Shown in pieces: positions 59,230 through 64,000 of a stretch of DNA of 64,000 nt. The position numbers and the translations under genes were made by a program. How positions within the stretch are numbered: the first letter of the stretch is position 1; each line of letters begins with the position of its first letter. Source of the DNA: Sphingomonas sp. HF-S4 (GTDB taxonomy: Bacteria > Pseudomonadota > Alphaproteobacteria > Sphingomonadales > Sphingomonadaceae); NCBI RefSeq assembly GCF_032911445.1, contig NZ_JAWJEJ010000001.1, forward strand, positions 930,001 through 994,000. Direction: 5' to 3'. Below the pieces are notes generated by a model that saw nothing but the letters and a program-made list of their open reading frames with translations, was not told the origin of the DNA and did not search any database.

Positions 59230-61923
59230 TCAGAACTTGATGCGGGTGCCGATGGTCATGAACCGGCCCACCGTGTCGTAGAAGGGCGAGAAGGCCGACG
59301 CGATCGGCGGATCCTTGTCGAACAGGTTCGAGACGTTGGCGTAGATTTCCATCTGGGGACCCCCGCTCGTCGGGATCTTCGCGTTCAGCTGGAGATCGAT
59401 GTAGGTGTAGGCCGAAACGCGGTTGTTTGTGATGCGCAAATTGCGGTTGTAATAGCCCGGCGAGATGTAGCGCGCGCGGATCAAGCCGCTGAGGTTGCTG
59501 TCCGCATAGCCGACGCTGCCGTTGACCCGCCACGACGGCATGCCGTTGACGAAGGCGTAGCTGGTGTTGTCGACATATTCGACGCGAGTGATGCCGTCAT
59601 AGGTGGTCAGGCTGTTCACCCAGGTGCCGATCACACGGAAGTTCATCCGCTGGCTGCCGACATCGTTGAGCGGCAGCGTATAGGCGATTTCGCCGTCCAC
59701 GCCGTTGGTCTTGTACTGCGTCAGATTGACCGAGTTGGACTGGACCCGGATCAGGTTGCCGGCGCTGTCGCGGAACACGCGTGCGCACAGCTCTGCGTTG
59801 CCGTTGAAGCAGCGCGTGACGAGGTCCTGCGCGCCGATCGACGCGATCACCTTGTTGATGGTGATGTCGAAATAGTCGAGCGAGGCAGTGAGCCCGCGCA
59901 TCGGCGAAGCAGTAACGCCGGCGGTCCAGGTGTCGGCAAGTTCGGGGAGCAGATTCGGATTGCCGCCGCCATTGACCAGCGTCTGGCCGCTGACGTTCTT
60001 CACCGGATCGGAGACGTTGACGTAGCTGATCGTCTGGGTCGAGTAGAGCTCGCTCAGGCTAGGTGCGCGGATGTCGCGCGAGCGGGTGACGCGGCCGATC
60101 ACGCCGGGCAGGAACTCGTTGGTGGCACCGAGCTTCCACGACCAGATGCCGCCGCTGTTGCGATAGTCCGAATAGCGCGCGGCGCCATTGATCTCGAGCT
60201 TGCGCAGCACCGGAATGTCGCGGACCAGCGGGATCAGGATCTCGCCGAACGCTTCCTTGACCGAGTCCCGGCCCGAGAGCCCGCCGAACGAGAAGGTGGT
60301 GAAGGCGCCGGCGCGATCGAGATCGCCTGCGCGCGAGTCGACGCTTTCCCAGCGGCCCTCGACGCCGAGCGCGATCGAGATCGGTCCTGCCCAGAGGTCC
60401 AACGGCTCGCCGCGGATGCTGGCGCCGACCGTGTCGAGCTTGGTGGTGGCGCGCGACGTCGGCGTGCCGGTCACATAGTCGATCGCGGCAGCCGAGGGCG
60501 CGCCGTTGCCGAACAGGTTGAGCGGCACGCAGCCGCTGTTCGGATTGGTCAGCGTGACGCGGCAGATCGGCTGGCCGGTGGTCGGGCTGATCACCGAATC
60601 GACGGCGTTGGCGAAGTTTGCGGTCAGGCGGAAGCCAGGAGTGTCGATGTTGTTGGTCGACTGGCCGTGGCTGTAATAGGCGCCGTAGCGCCACTTGCCG
60701 TCGCCGCTGCGGCCTTCGAGCGCGACGGTGCCCTGGATCGCCTCCCGCTCGAGATCGATGCTCGAGTAGGACAGGTCCGAATTGTAGCGGCCCATGGTGA
60801 AGCTGGTCTGGTTGGCGGCGGCGAGGCGATCCTTGATCTCCTGGCGCAGGAAGGCGTTGTCGTTGCGGATCGTGATGTTGCCGCGATTATGGTCGCCGAA
60901 CCAGGTGTAGTCGCCCCAGTAGCGCGAGTAGCGCAGCTCGGCGACGAGCTTGACGTCGTCGAACACTTCGTACGAGGCGCGCGCCATGCCGGCGACGCGC
61001 TTCTGCGGCGTGATCAGCGGGCTGCGGTCATCGTCGGAGGGGGACTCGCCGCCGATCATGTTGGCGCCGTTCACCGTACCGAGATTGAGCGTGCGCAGCG
61101 TGCCGTCGGGGTTGAAGCCCTGGTTGCGCAGCACGCCCGAGGTGATGATGCCACCGACGAATGCATTGGCGAGGCCGACATAGGGGGTCAGCGTCTGCGT
61201 GCCATCGGGGTTGGACAGCGTCACCCAGCGGCCGGTGTTCTCGCGTGCGGTCTTCTGCATCAGCCCGTCATTCTGCAGATATTCGCCGCCGATCATGAAG
61301 TGGCCGCGCCCGCCGGCGAACTTGAACCCGGCGGCGCCTTCGAAGCGATATTGCGCGGCGTCGCCATAGGTCGAGATGCCGCCCTCGGCACCAAGCCGAA
61401 CGCCGGTGAGGTTGTCGTCGAGCTGGATGTTGACCACGCCCGCGACCGCGCCCGAGCCCCAAGCCGCCGAGGCGCCGCCGGTGACGATGTCGATATTCTT
61501 GACCAGCACCGAGGGAATGGTGCTGAGGTCGTTGTCGCTCGAGAAGCGGCGGCCGTCGAGCAGCACCAGTGTGCGCGTCGCGCCGAGGCCACGCAGGTCG
61601 ACCGGGAAGCGGCCCGCCTGGGCGTTGGTGCCCGAAGTCTGCGGCGATTGGCCCGCCTTGAACTGCGGCAGATCGGCAAGCGCGGCGCCGATATTGGCGC
61701 GGCTGGCGACGCTCAGTTCCTCGCTGCTGAGGCGGGTGAGGGGACTAGGCGATTCGAAGCCGGGGCGGTCGATGCGCGATCCCGAGACGACGATCTCCTC
61801 CTCGGCCGGTGCCTCTTGCGGCGCGGTCTCCTGGGCCCAGGCGGGCGCGGCGCCCGCAACGACGAGCGCGCAGCCGGCGAGCCAAATGGAGCGGCCGGAT
61901 TTGACGGTGACGGAACGTGCCAT
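59230..61923 (-). CDS. TonB-dependent outer-membrane receptor, amidohydrolase-linked
   Basis: An 897-residue receptor. ATG 61923 follows AAAGGGAATCAGC and gives a signal peptide (ARSVTVKSGRSIWLAGCALVVAG...AWAQ). TonB-box-like EEEIVVSGSRI is followed by a plug with LSSEELSVASRANIGAALAD, PVDLRGLGATRTLVLLDGRR and NIDIVTGGASAAWGSGAVAG; the barrel ends in VGRFMTIGTRIKF. The plug pattern (SRANIGAALADLPQF, LVLLDGRR) belongs to a different TBDR subgroup from the two sugar receptors, one often found beside peptidases and amidohydrolases. It probably imports a peptide-like or amide compound (inference). Confidence 0.93.
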   Translation of the reverse strand: MARSVTVKSGRSIWLAGCALVVAGAAPAWAQETAPQEAPAEEEIVVSGSRIDRPGFESPSPLTRLSSEELSVASRANIGAALADLPQFKAGQSPQTSGTNAQAGRFPVDLRGLGATRTLVLLDGRRFSSDNDLSTIPSVLVKNIDIVTGGASAAWGSGAVAGVVNIQLDDNLTGVRLGAEGGISTYGDAAQYRFEGAAGFKFAGGRGHFMIGGEYLQNDGLMQKTARENTGRWVTLSNPDGTQTLTPYVGLANAFVGGIITSGVLRNQGFNPDGTLRTLNLGTVNGANMIGGESPSDDDRSPLITPQKRVAGMARASYEVFDDVKLVAELRYSRYWGDYTWFGDHNRGNITIRNDNAFLRQEIKDRLAAANQTSFTMGRYNSDLSYSSIDLEREAIQGTVALEGRSGDGKWRYGAYYSHGQSTNNIDTPGFRLTANFANAVDSVISPTTGQPICRVTLTNPNSGCVPLNLFGNGAPSAAAIDYVTGTPTSRATTKLDTVGASIRGEPLDLWAGPISIALGVEGRWESVDSRAGDLDRAGAFTTFSFGGLSGRDSVKEAFGEILIPLVRDIPVLRKLEINGAARYSDYRNSGGIWSWKLGATNEFLPGVIGRVTRSRDIRAPSLSELYSTQTISYVNVSDPVKNVSGQTLVNGGGNPNLLPELADTWTAGVTASPMRGLTASLDYFDITINKVIASIGAQDLVTRCFNGNAELCARVFRDSAGNLIRVQSNSVNLTQYKTNGVDGEIAYTLPLNDVGSQRMNFRVIGTWVNSLTTYDGITRVEYVDNTSYAFVNGMPSWRVNGSVGYADSNLSGLIRARYISPGYYNRNLRITNNRVSAYTYIDLQLNAKIPTSGGPQMEIYANVSNLFDKDPPIASAFSPFYDTVGRFMTIGTRIKF

Positions 61924-62081
61924 GCTGATTCCCTTTACGCGATGGACCCTGGAGCGGCGCTTCGCCGTCTGTGCGGGCTGGCGCTCTTTCGATGTCATTG
62001 AACCGCAATCTTTGGGTCCAAGGCGCCGGGGCAAACATCCAATTCCGCGCCATCGGACGGGTCCATGCGATCGGCCGCGCC

Positions 62082-62103
62082 ACTGTGATATCAGGGACAC
62101 AGT
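62082..62103. promoter_or_regulatory. Inverted repeat in the TBDR/amidase divergent region
   Basis: ACTGTG (62082-62087) and CACAGT (62098-62103) form a perfect 6-bp dyad spaced by 10 bases, 72 bases before the amidase start. The 251-base region 61924-62174 otherwise shows no gene and no clear promoter hexamers. Confidence 0.35.
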
Positions 62104-62174
62104 CGCCGGTTGGTCCCGTCGGCAAGCATGGACTTGGAACTGTCGAGGCGGCGGCGACGCTCGTACACAAGGGC

Positions 62175-63746
62175 ATGCAGAGCGAGTCTCCGACCTTCAC
62201 CAGGCGCACGCTTCTCGGCGTGCCCGCCGCCGCGGCGGCCACCCATCTGATCGCATCGCCGGCCCCGGCCGCGCCGTCGCTGCCGCTTCCGCCGGCCTCG
62301 GAGATCACGGCGCTCGGCGCCACCGATCTGGCCGCTGCGATCCGCCGGCGCGATCTGTCGTCGCGCGAAGTGATGACGGCGCACCTCGCCCAGATCGACC
62401 GACTTAATCCGCGCTTCAATGCGATCGTCTCGCGCGTCCCGGCGGACCAACTCCTTGAGGCGGCCGCCGCAAGTGACGAGGATGCCGCGAAGGGCCGCTT
62501 CCGCGGACCGCTCCACGGCTTCCCGCACGCCGTGAAGGATACCGCGCCGACGCGCGGCATCCGCTCGACCCAGGGTTCGCCGCTGCTGCGCGACAATATT
62601 CCGGCCGCCGATTCGCTGGTCGTATCGCGGATGCGCGACGCGGGCGCGATCTTCATCGGCAAGAGCAACGTGCCCGAATTCGCGCTGGGCTCGCATAGCT
62701 ACAACCCGTTGTTCGGCGTCACCCGCAACGCCTGGAACCCCGAAGTGTCCGCGGGCGGCAGCACCGGCGGCGGCGCCGTGGCGCTGGCGCTGCGCATGGT
62801 CCCGCTCGCCGACGGCAGTGACTTCGGCGGGTCGCTGCGCAATCCGGCGGGGTGGAACAACGTGTTCGGCTTCCGCCCGTCGTTCGGACGCGTGCCGTCG
62901 GTGCCGTCGAGCGACGTGTTCGGCCAAACCTTCGCGACCTCGGGCCCGATGGCGCGCAGCGTCAGCGACCTTGCGCTATTGCTCTCGGTGCAGGCGGGAC
63001 AGGATGCCCGTTCGCCTTTCTCGTTGCCCGACGATCCCGCGCGCTTTGCTGGATCGCTCGACCGAGAATGGAAAGGCGGCCGCATCGGCTGGCTGGGCGA
63101 CTTGCAGGGCGGGCTGGCGATGGAGCCGGGCGTGCTTGAGACGTGCGTCAAAGCGCTATCGGCGTTTCGCGCGATCGGCATGACGGTGGAGGCGGCAAAG
63201 CTGTCGCTCACCGCCGAGGAGATGTGGCGCATCGCGGTCACGCTGCGCCACTGGTCCGTCGGTGCCGACCTGATGGGGTTCTACAAGGATCCCGCCAAGC
63301 GCGAGCGGATGAAGCCCGAGGCGATCTGGGAAGTCGAAGGCTATCTGGCGCTCAGCGCCCGGCAGGTCGCCGAGGCCTCCGAAGGGCGCGCGCGCATCTA
63401 CCAGGCGTTCCGCACGCTTTTCGAGACCTATGATTTCCTGGTGCTTCCGACCGCGCAGGTCTTCCCGTTCGACGTGGAAACGCTCTGGCCCAAGCAAGTC
63501 GCCGGGCGCGCGATGGACAGTTATCACCGCTGGATGGAAGTGACGCTGCCCGCGACGATGGCGGGGCTGCCGACGCTTGCCGTGCCCGCCGGGTTCGGCG
63601 GCGCGCGCAAGCTGCCGATCGGCCTCCAGCTGATTGGCCCGAACCATGCCGATCTCGCCGTGCTCCAGGTCGGGCATGCCTATGAGCAGGCCTCGCCCTG
63701 GATCCACAAGGCGGTGCCGACGGCATTGCGGGCGAATTCGCGCTAG
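62175..63746 (+). CDS. Amidase-signature family hydrolase, Tat-exported
   Basis: A 523-residue amidase. ATG 62175 has AAGGG upstream and begins QSESPTFTRRTLLGVPAAAA, a twin-arginine signal, so it acts in the periplasm. Amidase-signature residues: Lys in PHAVKDTAPTRG, the glycine-serine loop SAGGSTGGGAVALALRM and nucleophile region SDFGGSLRNPAGWNN. The second Ser of the usual GGSSGG loop is Thr here. FVLPTAQVFPF and LPTLAVPAGFGG mark the C-terminal half. It is divergent from the TBDR/amidohydrolase pair, suggesting joint breakdown of an amide or peptide-like compound. Its stop overlaps that of the partial receptor gene at 63743. Confidence 0.9.
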   Translation: MQSESPTFTRRTLLGVPAAAAATHLIASPAPAAPSLPLPPASEITALGATDLAAAIRRRDLSSREVMTAHLAQIDRLNPRFNAIVSRVPADQLLEAAAASDEDAAKGRFRGPLHGFPHAVKDTAPTRGIRSTQGSPLLRDNIPAADSLVVSRMRDAGAIFIGKSNVPEFALGSHSYNPLFGVTRNAWNPEVSAGGSTGGGAVALALRMVPLADGSDFGGSLRNPAGWNNVFGFRPSFGRVPSVPSSDVFGQTFATSGPMARSVSDLALLLSVQAGQDARSPFSLPDDPARFAGSLDREWKGGRIGWLGDLQGGLAMEPGVLETCVKALSAFRAIGMTVEAAKLSLTAEEMWRIAVTLRHWSVGADLMGFYKDPAKRERMKPEAIWEVEGYLALSARQVAEASEGRARIYQAFRTLFETYDFLVLPTAQVFPFDVETLWPKQVAGRAMDSYHRWMEVTLPATMAGLPTLAVPAGFGGARKLPIGLQLIGPNHADLAVLQVGHAYEQASPWIHKAVPTALRANSR

Positions 63747-64000
63747 AACCGCTTCCGCACGGTCAACCGCAATGTGCGCCCCAGCGGATCGATTTCGTCG
63801 CGGCGATAGCCGAGAGGGACGCTGCCGTCGCGCAACGCCACGCGGCGATAGCTGTCGAACAGATTGCGCAGGTCGAGCGACAATTTCAGGTTCGCCGCGC
63901 TGCCGCCGATCAGGAAACGCCGCCGTGTGTGCGGCGCGGCGGGCGTATCCTCGTCCGCTTCCGCGGGCAGCATCTCGACGATGCGGCGGCAGCGGTCGGG
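63743..64000 (-). CDS. TonB-dependent receptor, C-terminal end only (cut by window edge)
   Basis: The frame is open from base 64000 to the TAG at 63745-63743, about 85 codons. The end reads NLKLSLDLRNLFDSYRRVAL, then LGYRRDEIDPLGRTLRLTVR and a terminal RKRF; the 'NLFD' turn and aromatic last residue are characteristic of TBDR barrels. The rest of the gene lies beyond the window. The internal ATG at 63973 is not the start. Confidence 0.8.
   Translation of the reverse strand, partial: PDRCRRIVEMLPAEADEDTPAAPHTRRRFLIGGSAANLKLSLDLRNLFDSYRRVALRDGSVPLGYRRDEIDPLGRTLRLTVRKRF

Overview
The window is GC-rich, densely coded DNA of Sphingomonas type (Alphaproteobacteria, Sphingomonadales). The assignment rests on long TonB-dependent receptors (TBDRs) with an 'EEIVVTG'-like TonB box, Tat-exported sugar enzymes beginning 'NRRE/RRQW', FucP-type (FHS) sugar importers, a tryptophan-halogenase-like gene inside a glycan locus, and short palindromic repeats between convergent genes. 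No tRNA, rRNA, CRISPR array, phage gene or intact insertion sequence was seen.

Region 1 (1-17248) is a glycan locus: a GH2 enzyme (5' end outside the window), a TBDR, GH43, GH92, GH125, a second GH92, then an SP-family sugar porter with a ROK repressor on the minus strand, and divergently a ROK sugar kinase with an FHS importer. GH92 plus GH125 points to alpha-mannan or high-mannose N-glycan. The expected flow is outer-membrane uptake, periplasmic trimming, import of the monosaccharide and phosphorylation.

Region 2 (17360-27567) is a nine-gene minus-strand operon with a divergent Gfo/Idh/MocA oxidoreductase. It encodes cytochrome c, an FAD-dependent GMC oxidoreductase with a Cys motif, its gluconate-dehydrogenase-subunit-3-like Tat partner, three xylose-isomerase-like TIM barrels (two with Tat-like signals), a DUF1080 3-keto-disaccharide hydrolase, an MFS carrier and an FG-GAP propeller protein. 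Together they look like a periplasmic 3-keto-glycoside oxidation and cleavage pathway. A GH105-like enzyme follows at 27673.

Region 3 (29035-43334) concerns the cell surface: a decayed helix-turn-helix gene, a 2216-residue autotransporter with about 30 tandem beta-helix repeats, a beta-lactamase-fold serine hydrolase, a compact chaperone-usher pilus operon of the spore-coat-U type, and a PilZ protein with a FixJ-like response regulator.

Region 4 (43495-53713) holds an SDR/AraC divergent pair and a second glycan locus: LacI repressor, promoter with a palindromic operator, TBDR, strong terminator, halogenase-like flavoprotein, GH30 lipoprotein and an FHS importer that appears to start at CTG.

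Region 5 (53761-64000) holds a MocR-type regulator divergent from a PaiB-like protein, a TolB-propeller/amidohydrolase fusion, a third TBDR divergent from a Tat-exported amidase, and the C-terminal end of a fourth TBDR cut by the window edge.
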